A stretch of DNA of 64,000 nucleotides, from assembly GCF_005771435.1 (NCBI RefSeq), contig NZ_VANI01000005.1, positions 186,001 through 250,000 on the forward strand. The letters are read 5' to 3'. Each line of letters opens with the position of its first letter. Positions within the stretch are counted from its first letter, which is position 1. The notes below the pieces were generated by a model, which ran no database searches, was not told where the DNA came from, and was given only the letters and a program-made list of their open reading frames with translations. This document shows, one piece after another, positions 27,565-36,245 of this stretch. The translations under genes were made by a program, and so were the position numbers. The DNA comes from Microbulbifer harenosus (GTDB taxonomy: Bacteria; Pseudomonadota; Gammaproteobacteria; Pseudomonadales; Cellvibrionaceae).

Positions 27565-27602
27565 TCGTTTATCGCCCGGCCCGCGCGGAGCTACCAGCCT
27601 GC

Positions 27603-29384
27603 TCAAGATTCGGCACAACCCGAAAAATTTTCCCGCAATTCAGTAAACGCCTGGTACTGGGTAAAGAAAATCTTGCCGGAAATTTCTTCCAGGAAACCGC
27701 AGCGCTGCAGCGCATCCATAACAGGCCCCTTCACCTCGGAAAGATGCAGGCAGATACCCGCCTCCTGCAGCTGTTCATTGATGGACTCGAGCGTCTCCAG
27801 AGCACTCCAGTCGATTTCATTGATGGCGCTGCACATCAGGATGACGTGGCGCAACTCCGGTGTTGCCGCCACATCGCGATAGATGCGCTCTTCCAGAAAG
27901 GCAGCGTTGGCAAACATCAGGCTTTCATCCACCCGAATACTGAGTATCTGCGGCATCGTCATAACCTGATGGCGCTCGACGTTGCGGAAGTGTTCGGTCC
28001 CCTCCACCAACCCCACCTCTGCTATGTGCGGTTTGGAGGTGCGGTACAGAAACAATACGATCGACGCCAGTACGCCGCAGGAAACCCCGATCTCCACCCC
28101 GAACAGCAGCGTCACCACGATGGTCACCAGCACCGCAAAGAAATCGCTCGGCGAGTAGCGCCAGGTTTTTTTCAGGATGGAGAAATCCACCAGCGACAAC
28201 ACCGCGACAATAATGGTCGCCGCCAGTGTTGCCTTCGGCAGAAAGTAAAGGAACGGCGTCAGGAACATGGCCGCAAGCGCGATGCCGATGGCGGTGAAAA
28301 CACTGGCGAGCTGCGTTTCCGCGCCGGCATCGAAGTTGACCACGGAGCGGGAAAAGCCGCCGGTCACCGGAAAGCCTCCGGAAATACCCGAAGCGAGATT
28401 GGCACTGCCGAGGCCGATCAGTTCCTGGTTCATGTCTATTTTCTGGCGTCGCCTGGCCCCCAGGGTCTTGCCCACCGAGACCGATTCCACATAGCCGATC
28501 ACGGAAATCATCACTGCAGGCAGTGCCAGCTGCTCCACCAGGGCCCAGCTGAAGTGCGGCCACTGCAGTTGTGGCAGGCCACTGGGAATCGCCCCCACCA
28601 ACTGCACCCCTTTGCCCTCCAGATCCAGACCGGAAGCCAGCACAATGGTAGCCAGTACCCCCACCACTGGCGCGGCCTTCACTAACAGGGACGCGGTTTC
28701 CTTCGACAGGGACACGCGCTGCAATAAGGTCACCGCGCCGGAGCGCGCCCACACCAAAAACAGCACGACCGCAATGCCAAGCAACAGCGTAATGGGATTC
28801 CAGTCCGCCAGATTCTGCACCATGCCTTGTATAAGCGCCGGCAGGCTCTCGCCGCTGGCGGAAATCCCAAGCAAATGCTTTAGCTGGCTGAATGCGATCA
28901 GAATCCCGGAGGCTGTGATAAATCCGGATATCACCGGGTGCGACAGGAAGTTGGCGAGGAACCCGAGGCGCAACACCCCGAGCAGCGCCAGAAAGCCACC
29001 GGACAACAATGCCAGCACTGCCGCCGCTGCAAGATAATCGGCGGTGCCCTGCGCGGCCACCTGCCCGAGCGCCGCCGCGCTCATCAGCGATGCGACCGCC
29101 ACCGGACCCACCGACAAGGTGCGACTGCTGCCGAACACGGCGTAGGCAATCAAGGGCGTGATACTGGCGTAAAGACCAACCTCCGCCGGCAGGCCAGCCA
29201 GCAGTGCGTAGGCCAGCGACTGCGGAATCAGCATCACGGTAACCACTGCGGATGCCAACAAGTCTCGCCGCAGCGCCGCGCCGGAATATCCGGGAAGCCA
29301 AGCGAATATTGGCAGGTACCGACGTATCCACTGCGCTGATACACCTTTATTCGTTACCAAACTCGCAAGATGTCTCGCTTTCAC
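27603..29384 (-). CDS. SulP-family anion permease with STAS domain (first copy)
   Basis: A 593-residue SulP/SLC26-type transporter. The membrane part (about 35-450) has the signature LIPQSLAYALLAGLPAEVGLYAS, SRTLSVGPVAVASLM, a LGSANLASGISGGFPVTGGFSRS loop, and about 12-14 helices. A C-terminal STAS domain (about 470-580) ends with VILMCSAINEIDWSALETLE. SulP proteins move sulfate, bicarbonate or related anions. It is the third gene of the minus-strand operon after the persulfide dioxygenase and DUF442 genes (25 bases from the latter), so a sulfur oxyanion such as sulfite, sulfate or thiosulfate is the likely cargo, by inference. The start is a GTG at 29384 without a strong ribosome-binding site. 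Confidence 0.9.
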   Translation of the reverse strand: MKARHLASLVTNKGVSAQWIRRYLPIFAWLPGYSGAALRRDLLASAVVTVMLIPQSLAYALLAGLPAEVGLYASITPLIAYAVFGSSRTLSVGPVAVASLMSAAALGQVAAQGTADYLAAAAVLALLSGGFLALLGVLRLGFLANFLSHPVISGFITASGILIAFSQLKHLLGISASGESLPALIQGMVQNLADWNPITLLLGIAVVLFLVWARSGAVTLLQRVSLSKETASLLVKAAPVVGVLATIVLASGLDLEGKGVQLVGAIPSGLPQLQWPHFSWALVEQLALPAVMISVIGYVESVSVGKTLGARRRQKIDMNQELIGLGSANLASGISGGFPVTGGFSRSVVNFDAGAETQLASVFTAIGIALAAMFLTPFLYFLPKATLAATIIVAVLSLVDFSILKKTWRYSPSDFFAVLVTIVVTLLFGVEIGVSCGVLASIVLFLYRTSKPHIAEVGLVEGTEHFRNVERHQVMTMPQILSIRVDESLMFANAAFLEERIYRDVAATPELRHVILMCSAINEIDWSALETLESINEQLQEAGICLHLSEVKGPVMDALQRCGFLEEISGKIFFTQYQAFTELRENFSGCAES

Positions 29385-29409
29385 GTATTGGGTACCGCCC
29401 GCTCTTTGA

Positions 29410-29832
29410 TCAATAAGTCACAAGTACGCCAGAAATGTCATAACCGGCCTTTTGTGCGGCGGCCTGCAGTGCGCGCTTGTCGGATCCCTGAAGACAACGC
29501 GCCGCAGCCCACAGGTTGCAGGAGCGATTGCCGGTGCGACAGAAGGCGTGAATGCGCTTGCCGTTTTTTAGTAATTCGGCAAATGCCTCGCTGTGGGTGG
29601 GTTGCATCTGACCGCGGGAAAATGGAATTGCGGCAAATTCAAGACCCGCCTCGCGGGCAGCATCTTCAAGCTCTGCAAACGTCGGCAGGTTTTCCGACTC
29701 ATGCTCTGGACGATTGCACACCAGTAGTTCCACTCCGGCACCGGCCAGGGCCTGAATCGCGCCCGGCGGCAGTTCTTCCGAAACACTTACCTGTTGGTCC
29801 AGCATTTTAAATTCCATAGTGATCTCGCTCAT
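29410..29832 (-). CDS. DUF442/TIGR01244 rhodanese-like sulfurtransferase
   Basis: A 140-residue protein with a phosphatase-like fold found fused or linked to persulfide dioxygenases. VELLVCNRPEHES precedes the active loop HAFCRTGNRS, in which Cys98 would carry the persulfide. Known relatives (the BLH/Blh N-terminal domain) move sulfane sulfur between glutathione and thiosulfate or sulfite. It lies 14 bases after the metallo-beta-lactamase gene. Here the two domains are separate proteins. The ATG at 29832 was chosen; ATG 29817 is also possible, and neither has a strong ribosome-binding site. Confidence 0.85.
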   Translation of the reverse strand: MSEITMEFKMLDQQVSVSEELPPGAIQALAGAGVELLVCNRPEHESENLPTFAELEDAAREAGLEFAAIPFSRGQMQPTHSEAFAELLKNGKRIHAFCRTGNRSCNLWAAARCLQGSDKRALQAAAQKAGYDISGVLVTY

Positions 29833-29846
29833 TGTTGATCCGGGAG

Positions 29847-30725
29847 TCAAAGTTTGTTGATCGGCACTTTCAGGTACACGGTGCCGTTGTCTTCGGCAGG
29901 CGGCATCTGGCCGGCGCGGATATTGACCTGAATGGAAGGAATGATCAGGCGCGGCATTCCCAGCGTCGCATCGCGCTCGGTGCGCATCTTCACGAACTGC
30001 GCTTCGCTGATGCCGTCCTTCAGGTGAATGTTGCTGCGTTTCTGCTCGCCCACCGTTGTTTCACAATGGTGGGGGCGGCTGCCATCCGGGGGATAGTCAT
30101 GGCACATGAACATGCGGGTCTGCTCCGGCAGCTCCAGCAGCCTGCGCACCGACCGGTAAAGCGATCGCGCGTCGCCGCCGGGGAAATCACAGCGGGCACT
30201 GCCCACGTCCGGCAGGAACAGGGTGTCTCCCACAAACAGTGCGTCGCCAATTAACCAGGCCATGTCCGCAGGCGTATGACCGGGTACATAGATCACGCGT
30301 CCTTCCAGGTCGCCGATGCGAAAGGTCTCGTTTTCCGCGAACAAATGGTCGAACTGGGAACCGTCTACGAGGAATTCTTTCTCCAGATTGAACACGCTGC
30401 GGAAGATGCCTTGAACCTGCGTAATGTGATCGCCAATCGCGATCCTGCCGCCAAGTTGCGCGCGGATAAATGGCGCCGCGGACAAGTGATCCGCATGGGC
30501 GTGGGTTTCGAGCACCCACTCGACCGCGAGGTCTTTTTGCCGCACAAATGCGACGATTTTCTCAGCGCCCGCCGTGGAGGTGCGACCGGAAGCCTGATCA
30601 AAATCCAGCACCGGGTCGATGACCGCTGCACTGCCACCTTCGCGGTCGTAGACGACGTAACTCCAGGTTTCTGTCATCTCATCGAGAAACGGCTGAACTT
30701 GAGGAAGTACTTTGGTCTGGCTCAT
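29847..30725 (-). CDS. persulfide dioxygenase (ETHE1/Blh-type MBL-fold)
   Basis: A 292-residue metallo-beta-lactamase-fold enzyme. THAHADH (74-80), GHTPADMAW and GDTLFLPDVGSARCDFPGG give the ETHE1-like single-iron site (two histidines and an aspartate), with MCHDYPPDG completing the motif. Persulfide dioxygenases oxidise glutathione persulfide to sulfite with O2. It is first in the minus-strand operon and divergent from the BigR-type repressor, the typical arrangement for H2S/persulfide-controlled detoxification. No sulfide:quinone oxidoreductase gene is present in the window. Confidence 0.92.
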   Translation of the reverse strand: MSQTKVLPQVQPFLDEMTETWSYVVYDREGGSAAVIDPVLDFDQASGRTSTAGAEKIVAFVRQKDLAVEWVLETHAHADHLSAAPFIRAQLGGRIAIGDHITQVQGIFRSVFNLEKEFLVDGSQFDHLFAENETFRIGDLEGRVIYVPGHTPADMAWLIGDALFVGDTLFLPDVGSARCDFPGGDARSLYRSVRRLLELPEQTRMFMCHDYPPDGSRPHHCETTVGEQKRSNIHLKDGISEAQFVKMRTERDATLGMPRLIIPSIQVNIRAGQMPPAEDNGTVYLKVPINKL

Positions 30726-30758
30726 GGAAAATTTCCCGTAGGCATTGGATCTTCGAAC

Positions 30759-30787
30759 AATATACCTTTCAATATATTATCTTTCAA
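30759..30787 (-). promoter_or_regulatory. Promoter of the persulfide dioxygenase operon
   Basis: On the minus strand TTGAAA (30782-30787) and TATATT (30759-30764) are separated by exactly 17 bases, a near-consensus sigma70 promoter. The -35 element and most of the spacer lie inside the two 15-base tandem repeats, so a repressor bound there would block RNA polymerase. Confidence 0.7.
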
Positions 30788-30795
30788 TATATTAT
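30766..30795. repeat. Two 15-bp tandem repeats, candidate repressor operator
   Basis: The unit CTTTCAATATATTAT occurs twice with no gap (30766-30780, 30781-30795), perfectly identical. Each unit contains the palindrome AATATATT. They lie in the only control region of the divergent persulfide locus, overlapping the promoter of the dioxygenase operon. The adjacent BigR/SqrR-type gene is the obvious candidate to bind them; this is inference. Confidence 0.75.
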
Positions 30796-30829
30796 CAACG
30801 CCCAGAGTGAAAGCCCCACGGATCAACCC

Positions 30830-31144
30830 ATGCCCGACACCACGGATATCAGTCTCGACAAAATGCGCGCTTCTGCCGGCGATGCATCGCTTATGCTGCG
30901 TTCACTGGGCAACCAGGATCGATTGCTCCTGCTGTGTCTGCTGAGTCAGGAAGAGTTGTGTGTCGGCGACCTGGAAGAGCGGCTGGACATTCGCCAGCCC
31001 AGCCTCTCGCAGCAACTGGGTGTACTTCGCCGTGAGGGGCTGGTTGAAACCCGCAAGGAAGGTAAACGGGTCTACTATCGGGTAGCTGACCCGAAGGTTC
31101 TCACTCTGTTACAGACGCTCTATCAACTTTATTGCGCGGAGTAA
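30830..31144 (+). CDS. ArsR-family persulfide-sensing repressor, BigR/SqrR/YgaV type
   Basis: A 104-residue winged-helix repressor. After DKMRASAGDASLMLRSLGNQDRLLLL in two conserved helices comes the recognition helix SLSQQLGVLRREGLVETRKEG and the wing RVYYRVAD. Cys36 and Cys102 are 66 residues apart, exactly as the two redox cysteines Cys42/Cys108 of BigR, which form a di- to tetrasulfide with persulfide and release DNA; Cys44 is additional. It starts a plus-strand operon with the YeeE pair and a SulP gene, and probably represses both divergent operons. Confidence 0.9.
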   Translation: MPDTTDISLDKMRASAGDASLMLRSLGNQDRLLLLCLLSQEELCVGDLEERLDIRQPSLSQQLGVLRREGLVETRKEGKRVYYRVADPKVLTLLQTLYQLYCAE

Positions 31145-31153
31145 GCTGCCACC

Positions 31154-31588
31154 ATGACGATCGACTGGAATGCTTTTACCCCCTACACCGCCCTCGGCGG
31201 CGGGGTGCTTATCGGCCTGGCGAGCGCCTGGCTGATTCTTATGAACGGCCGCATCGCAGGAATCTCAGGGATTCTCGGGGGGCTGCTTGACCAGACCTCG
31301 GGCGACCGTCGCTGGCGAGCGGCGTTCATACTCGGGCTACTGGCCGGACCGGCCGTTTGGGGGTTGTTTTACACCCTCCCCCCTATCGAGATTCGTGCAA
31401 CTACGCCTGTATTGATTGCCGCCGGGCTACTGGTGGGCATTGGCACCCGCTACGCAGCTGGCTGCACCAGCGGTCACGGTGTTTGCGGTTTGTCGCGTCT
31501 TTCACCGCGTTCCCTCGCCGCCACACTCGCCTTTATGGGCGGCGGCTTTGCCACCGTGTATGTCGTTCGCCACCTGCTGGGAGCCTGA
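31154..31588 (+). CDS. YeeE/YedE family transporter, N-terminal half
   Basis: A 144-residue membrane protein with about four helices and the YeeE motif AAGCTSGHGVCGLSRLSPRS (Cys104, Cys111). In TsuA/YeeE, cysteines in such loops relay thiosulfate through the membrane. This protein and the next form the two halves of a split transporter, common in persulfide loci (PmpA/PmpB). It lies 9 bases after the repressor gene. Likely cargo is thiosulfate or another sulfane-sulfur species, by family. Confidence 0.88.
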   Translation: MTIDWNAFTPYTALGGGVLIGLASAWLILMNGRIAGISGILGGLLDQTSGDRRWRAAFILGLLAGPAVWGLFYTLPPIEIRATTPVLIAAGLLVGIGTRYAAGCTSGHGVCGLSRLSPRSLAATLAFMGGGFATVYVVRHLLGA

Positions 31589-31591
31589 CCA

Positions 31592-32023
31592 ATGAACAAA
31601 CTTTCACTTTCCGCCTTTGCGGCCGGCCTGGTCTTCAGCTTGGGGCTGTTGCTTTCCGGTATGGCCAACCCGGAAAAGGTGCTGGGTTTTCTCGACCTGT
31701 TTGGCAACTGGGACCCCTCACTGGCACTCGTAATGGGAGGCGCCATTGCTGTCGGCCTGCCGCTGTTTACCATCGCGAAAAAACGAACCACCTCAATTCT
31801 CGGTGCCCCGATTCAATTGCCCAGCAAGCGGGACATCGACCGCAGGCTGATCCTCGGCAGCCTGGCTTTTGGTATCGGCTGGGGGCTCGCCGGTTTCTGT
31901 CCGGGCCCGGGTATAGTGGCGGCAGGCGCACTCAAATCCGGAGCCTTCGTGTTTGTCCTTAGTATGATCGGTGGCATGTGGGCCTTTCGCTGGCTGGAAA
32001 AACGCCATCGGCCAGCAAACTGA
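31592..32023 (+). CDS. YeeE/YedE-associated DUF6691 membrane protein, C-terminal half
   Basis: A 143-residue membrane protein with about four helices: GLVFSLGLLLSGMANPEKVLGFLDLFG and a second-repeat loop WGLAGFCPGPGI with Cys103. It starts 3 bases after its partner and completes the split YeeE/YedE transporter. A cysteine in each half is consistent with a relay of sulfur through the pore. Confidence 0.88.
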   Translation: MNKLSLSAFAAGLVFSLGLLLSGMANPEKVLGFLDLFGNWDPSLALVMGGAIAVGLPLFTIAKKRTTSILGAPIQLPSKRDIDRRLILGSLAFGIGWGLAGFCPGPGIVAAGALKSGAFVFVLSMIGGMWAFRWLEKRHRPAN

Positions 32024-32116
32024 TGCGCGAGGATAAAGCGGGGATAGCTGCTGGCGTAGGCCAAGCGCCAGCGACTATCCTGATCAGATACATTGGCCTT
32101 GAGTTTCCATTGACAC

Positions 32117-33853
32117 GTGATACGGGTAAAAGCCCCTATACCCCTCTGGCTGAAACAGTATCGCCGCCAGAACCTGTCTGCTGATCTTACCGCCGCTTTG
32201 GTATCCGGCATGCTACTGGTCCCCCAGGGGCTCGCCTATGCACTACTTGCCGGTCTCCCGCCACATATCGGCCTCTATGCCAGCCTGCTGCCGTTGATCG
32301 CTTATGCCATTTTCGGCAGCAGCAGCGCCATGGCTGTCGGCCCCGCCGCAGTACTCTCATTAATGACCCTGTCCGCGCTGTCTTCCGTTGCACCGGTGGG
32401 CAGCCCGGAATATATAGCGGCGGCGATCATGCTTACCCTGCTGAGCGGACTGTTTCTGTTCGCCATGGGACTACTCAAGCTCGGCGCGTTCTCCAACCTC
32501 CTGAGCCATCCCGTCATCAATGGCTTTGTCTCCGGCGCCGCCGCATTGATTATTGTCGGCCAATTACCGGCGCTGCTGGGCATTGAGGCGGAGGGCGATA
32601 CGGCATCGATCAAGCTCCTGCATGTGATCCAACACCTGCCCGAGGCCCACCTTCCCACCATGCTGTTTGGCGTGCTCACCGCGCTCACTCTGGTGGTCAG
32701 CCGGATCTGGCTGCCCATGCTGTTGTTCCGTCTCGGCGCACCAAAACAAATTGCGCGCCTGACGGCAAGGTTGATGCCGATGTTACTCGTGCTCTGTGCC
32801 ATTGCCGTGGTGCACTGGCTGGCATTCGCGGACAAGCTGGAAGTGGTGGGCGACATACCGGCGGGCCTGCCCGCGGTCACCGTGCCCGAACTTGATTGGA
32901 ACCTGATATACCGGGTGATGCTCCCTGCCCTGATCATTGCGCTGCTGGGTTTTGTTGAGAGCCATTCCATCGCACAGGCTCTCGCCACACGTCGGCGCGA
33001 GCGATTGAATGCAGACGGCGAGCTATTGGGGCTGGGTGCGGCCAATATTGCCAGCGCGTTCTCGGGGGGGCTTCCCGTCGCCGGCAGCTTTTCGCGCACG
33101 GCCGTCAATGCGGAAGCCGGCGCGGCTTCTCCACTGGCAGGAGTATTTGCCGCATTGCTGATGATTCCAATCCTGCTGTTTCTAACGGGGCTTTTTAGCG
33201 ACCTGCCACTGACCGTGCTGGCCGCTATCATCATCGTTGCCGCCGCGGGGCTGTTTGATTTCAAGGGGTTTATCCACAACTGGCGCTACGATCGCACCGA
33301 CGGCCTGGCCATGTTGTTTACCTTCCTCGGAGTACTGCTATTTGGCGTGGAAGTGGGGATTGCACTGGGTATCGGCCTCTCATTCGCAACGCTGATATGG
33401 CGCAGTAGCCGGCCACATATTGCCGTGGTAGGCCGAGTGCCAGGCACGGAACATTTCCGCAATGTTCTCCGACACGAGGTGGAAACACGGAAAGAGCTCC
33501 TGTTTTTGCGTATCGACGAAAGCCTGTTCTTCAGCAACATAAGCGCGGTGGAAGATCGACTACTGAGCGAACTCAAACGGCATCCGGGCACCCGCCACCT
33601 GGTTCTTATTCTCTCCTCCGTGAGCCGTATCGATGGCACCGCGCTGGAGCGGTTACAGCAAATCAACAAGGAGCTGAAGACCCGCGACATCAGCCTGCAC
33701 CTGGCCGAAGTAAAGGGACCGGTACTCGACCGGCTGAGCCGCTCCAAGCTACTGGAGCAACTGAGCGGCCGGATTTTTCTGTCCTCCTACATTGCGGAGC
33801 TGGCCCTGCAAAAAGACAGCGAACAGCCTTCGCCTTCCGGAGAGGCCACATAA
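32117..33853 (+). CDS. SulP-family anion permease with STAS domain (second copy)
   Basis: A 578-residue paralogue of the SulP protein at 27603-29384. It shows LLVPQGLAYALLAGLPPHIGLYAS, SSAMAVGPAAVLSLM, LGAANIASAFSGGLPVAGSFSRT, and a C-terminal STAS domain. Even the linker is conserved between the two (HIA.VG.V.GTEHFRNV, ESL.F.N). It is last in the plus-strand operon, mirroring the first copy at the end of the divergent one. The start is GTG 32117, with only a weak ribosome-binding site. It probably moves sulfate, sulfite or another sulfur oxyanion; direction cannot be told. Confidence 0.9.
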   Translation: MIRVKAPIPLWLKQYRRQNLSADLTAALVSGMLLVPQGLAYALLAGLPPHIGLYASLLPLIAYAIFGSSSAMAVGPAAVLSLMTLSALSSVAPVGSPEYIAAAIMLTLLSGLFLFAMGLLKLGAFSNLLSHPVINGFVSGAAALIIVGQLPALLGIEAEGDTASIKLLHVIQHLPEAHLPTMLFGVLTALTLVVSRIWLPMLLFRLGAPKQIARLTARLMPMLLVLCAIAVVHWLAFADKLEVVGDIPAGLPAVTVPELDWNLIYRVMLPALIIALLGFVESHSIAQALATRRRERLNADGELLGLGAANIASAFSGGLPVAGSFSRTAVNAEAGAASPLAGVFAALLMIPILLFLTGLFSDLPLTVLAAIIIVAAAGLFDFKGFIHNWRYDRTDGLAMLFTFLGVLLFGVEVGIALGIGLSFATLIWRSSRPHIAVVGRVPGTEHFRNVLRHEVETRKELLFLRIDESLFFSNISAVEDRLLSELKRHPGTRHLVLILSSVSRIDGTALERLQQINKELKTRDISLHLAEVKGPVLDRLSRSKLLEQLSGRIFLSSYIAELALQKDSEQPSPSGEAT

Positions 33854-33918
33854 AGACTGTACCCTCAGGGAACATACTGGCAATATATCCAGTATTTATC
33901 AGCTAGCACAGAGTTTCC

Positions 33919-36174
33919 ATGTCCGGCGAAGCCCCCAATCTCACGGAAGAGCAACAAGCCATCGCCAATCATCCCGGTGGCCACGCAAAGATCATAGCCG
34001 TGGCTGGCTCCGGTAAAACTACGGCACTTCTGCACTATATTCGCAACCGTCTGTATGGCGGGGCGGACCCGACGCGCATTCTGGTATTGATGTACAACCG
34101 CAGCGCACGCGACGATTTTCACGACCGGTTGCGCGCCCTCTGTGACCATCGGGTACCCGCTGTCCAGACGTTTCACAGCCTCGGTTATCGTCTGTACCAG
34201 CAGATGATTGCTCGCAAGCACCTAGCCCCCGCCAATCTCACCCCCTTGCCGCAATCGGTTGTGCAACTGCAGGTCTGGAAGTCCATCGAAGCCTGTGCGC
34301 CACCGGCGGAACTCGAAGATATCCGCGCACGCAAACAGTCTGAGACCGAAGCCGCGGAATTTTTTATCGACTACACCAAAACCATACTCTCCGGTGATCT
34401 GAGCGCATTCCGCCAACTCGGGCTTGGTGATGAGTATATGTATTTCCTCAAGGTGTTCCGCCATTTTGAAGACTGGCGGCGCAAACAGAATGCAGTGACT
34501 TATGCCGACCTGATTTACGACCCCGCGATCCTATTCAGCCTGCAACCGGACATTGCCGAGGAGTACGGCAGCTTTTATCAGGACATACTGGTCGATGAGT
34601 ATCAGGACATCAACGAGATCCAGCACTTCCTGTTACGCACGATTTACGGCAAATCCGGCAATGTGATCGCGATAGGCGATCCGGACCAGACTATTTATGA
34701 ATGGCGTGGTTCAAAACCGGATTATCTCTTGCGCCATTTCGATGGCGATTTCCCTCCGTCCAACGTATACCAGTTGAGCCGTACCTTCCGCTACGGCCAC
34801 AGCCTGTCGCTCGCCGCCAATCATTTCATTCACAATAACCGCGAGCGCGCGGAAATTCTCTGTGTATCCGGCAATCCACAGGCGGAAACCAAGCTGCACC
34901 AGGTGGCCACCGGTAACGAAGGCAAATGGCTGGTGGAGCACGTGCGTCGCTGTCGGCAACAGGGCCTTCCCCTGCGGGAAATTGCCGTGCTGGTACGGCT
35001 CTGGTCACTGGCCGCACCGCTTGAACTGGCGCTGCTGGCCAACAACATTCCCTACCGTTCCGGCAACCGCAATACCGTTCTCTCAAGAAAGGAATTGCGC
35101 CCGTTGTTTTGGAGTCTGAACGTTGCCGCCGGCCGATTCGCCGAGCTCACACCCGCACGGCGCAGCCAGGGTCTCTACGAATGGCTCACTACACCCCACA
35201 TTCGCATTCCGCGCGCAACCCTGGAGCCACTCTGCGACAAACTTGGGCAATACGAAAAAGACTGGGGGAAAAAGCTGCTCGCGCTGATTCCGGAATCCGT
35301 GAGCCAGCCACAGAGCAAACGGCTGCGCCAGCGGGCAGACCTGCTGCAGCAATTGGAAAAATGGCGAGGCCTGGGCGGCGAACTGGTGCGCCGGCAACTG
35401 GGTGAACTGGACTACCTGAACGGAATTGGTGAAGACGCCTTCAACCGTCAGCAAGCGGAAGAAAAACAGCAGACCATTCTGGCGTTCTGCCAGTATCTCG
35501 ACCAGTTGCGGCTGCCGCCCAAAGAAACCCTGGAACACCTGCAGCAACTGCAGCAACAACACCAGAGTGCGGGAAACACGGAAGAAGAAGCCCCCACGGA
35601 CGCCATTCAGATCACCACGATGCATCAGGCCAAGGGCCTGGAATGGGATCAGGTCATCATTCCCTCGCTCACACTGCACAATATGCCGTACCAGCCACAG
35701 CGGGATTTCTCCACGCCGGCCTCCACCGAAAGCGAGCGACGGCTGATGTATGTGGCCATCACGCGGGCGCGAAGACAGCTCTACCTGTTGACGCCGGAAC
35801 CGGGTGCGGTCAACGGGCAATTGAAAACAACGGGTTCGGACCAGGATCAGAAGCCGTCACTGTTTCTGGACGAAATGCATCTATCGCTCAGCAATCTGCT
35901 CGGAGATACTCTGCGGGAAAGGCCCGACAATATCACCACTCAAGTTCCCATTACCCGGCTGGCACTCCGCTACCTGGCAGCCTGCGAATACAACCCGGAC
36001 ATCAACGCCCCACCCGCGGCCCAGAGAAAGCCGCAATTGGGGGAGAGCGTTCACCACCAGAAACTGGGCTATGGACGGGTAATAAAGTGGGAGGATTCCA
36101 GAGTAGAAATACTCTTCAGCGACCGCCAGAAACGGCGTTTCGAATGGGAAAAACTCGCCCGATTTTTAATGTAA
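33919..36174 (+). CDS. UvrD/Rep-type superfamily 1 DNA helicase
   Basis: A 751-residue ATP-dependent 3'-5' helicase. Motif I is AVAGSGKTT (Lys33), the Walker B/motif II is VDEYQDINEIQ, followed by IGDPDQTIYEWRG, QLSRTFRYG (motif IV), ITTMHQAKGLEWDQVI (motif V) and YVAITRARRQLYLL (motif VI). The C-terminus (about 700-745, HHQKLGYGRVIKWEDSRVEILF) resembles the Tudor-like domain of UvrD/PcrA that binds RNA polymerase. It is shorter in some domains than E. coli UvrD, so it is a paralogue and not necessarily the housekeeping enzyme. It may act in repair or in removing proteins from DNA. Confidence 0.9.
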   Translation: MSGEAPNLTEEQQAIANHPGGHAKIIAVAGSGKTTALLHYIRNRLYGGADPTRILVLMYNRSARDDFHDRLRALCDHRVPAVQTFHSLGYRLYQQMIARKHLAPANLTPLPQSVVQLQVWKSIEACAPPAELEDIRARKQSETEAAEFFIDYTKTILSGDLSAFRQLGLGDEYMYFLKVFRHFEDWRRKQNAVTYADLIYDPAILFSLQPDIAEEYGSFYQDILVDEYQDINEIQHFLLRTIYGKSGNVIAIGDPDQTIYEWRGSKPDYLLRHFDGDFPPSNVYQLSRTFRYGHSLSLAANHFIHNNRERAEILCVSGNPQAETKLHQVATGNEGKWLVEHVRRCRQQGLPLREIAVLVRLWSLAAPLELALLANNIPYRSGNRNTVLSRKELRPLFWSLNVAAGRFAELTPARRSQGLYEWLTTPHIRIPRATLEPLCDKLGQYEKDWGKKLLALIPESVSQPQSKRLRQRADLLQQLEKWRGLGGELVRRQLGELDYLNGIGEDAFNRQQAEEKQQTILAFCQYLDQLRLPPKETLEHLQQLQQQHQSAGNTEEEAPTDAIQITTMHQAKGLEWDQVIIPSLTLHNMPYQPQRDFSTPASTESERRLMYVAITRARRQLYLLTPEPGAVNGQLKTTGSDQDQKPSLFLDEMHLSLSNLLGDTLRERPDNITTQVPITRLALRYLAACEYNPDINAPPAAQRKPQLGESVHHQKLGYGRVIKWEDSRVEILFSDRQKRRFEWEKLARFLM

Positions 36175-36245
36175 TGGCTCTGATGAGGTAGTAACCCGGC
36201 GCAGAGTATTGCCCGATCAGCCGCAGGGCGGGAAATAACGTCGTG

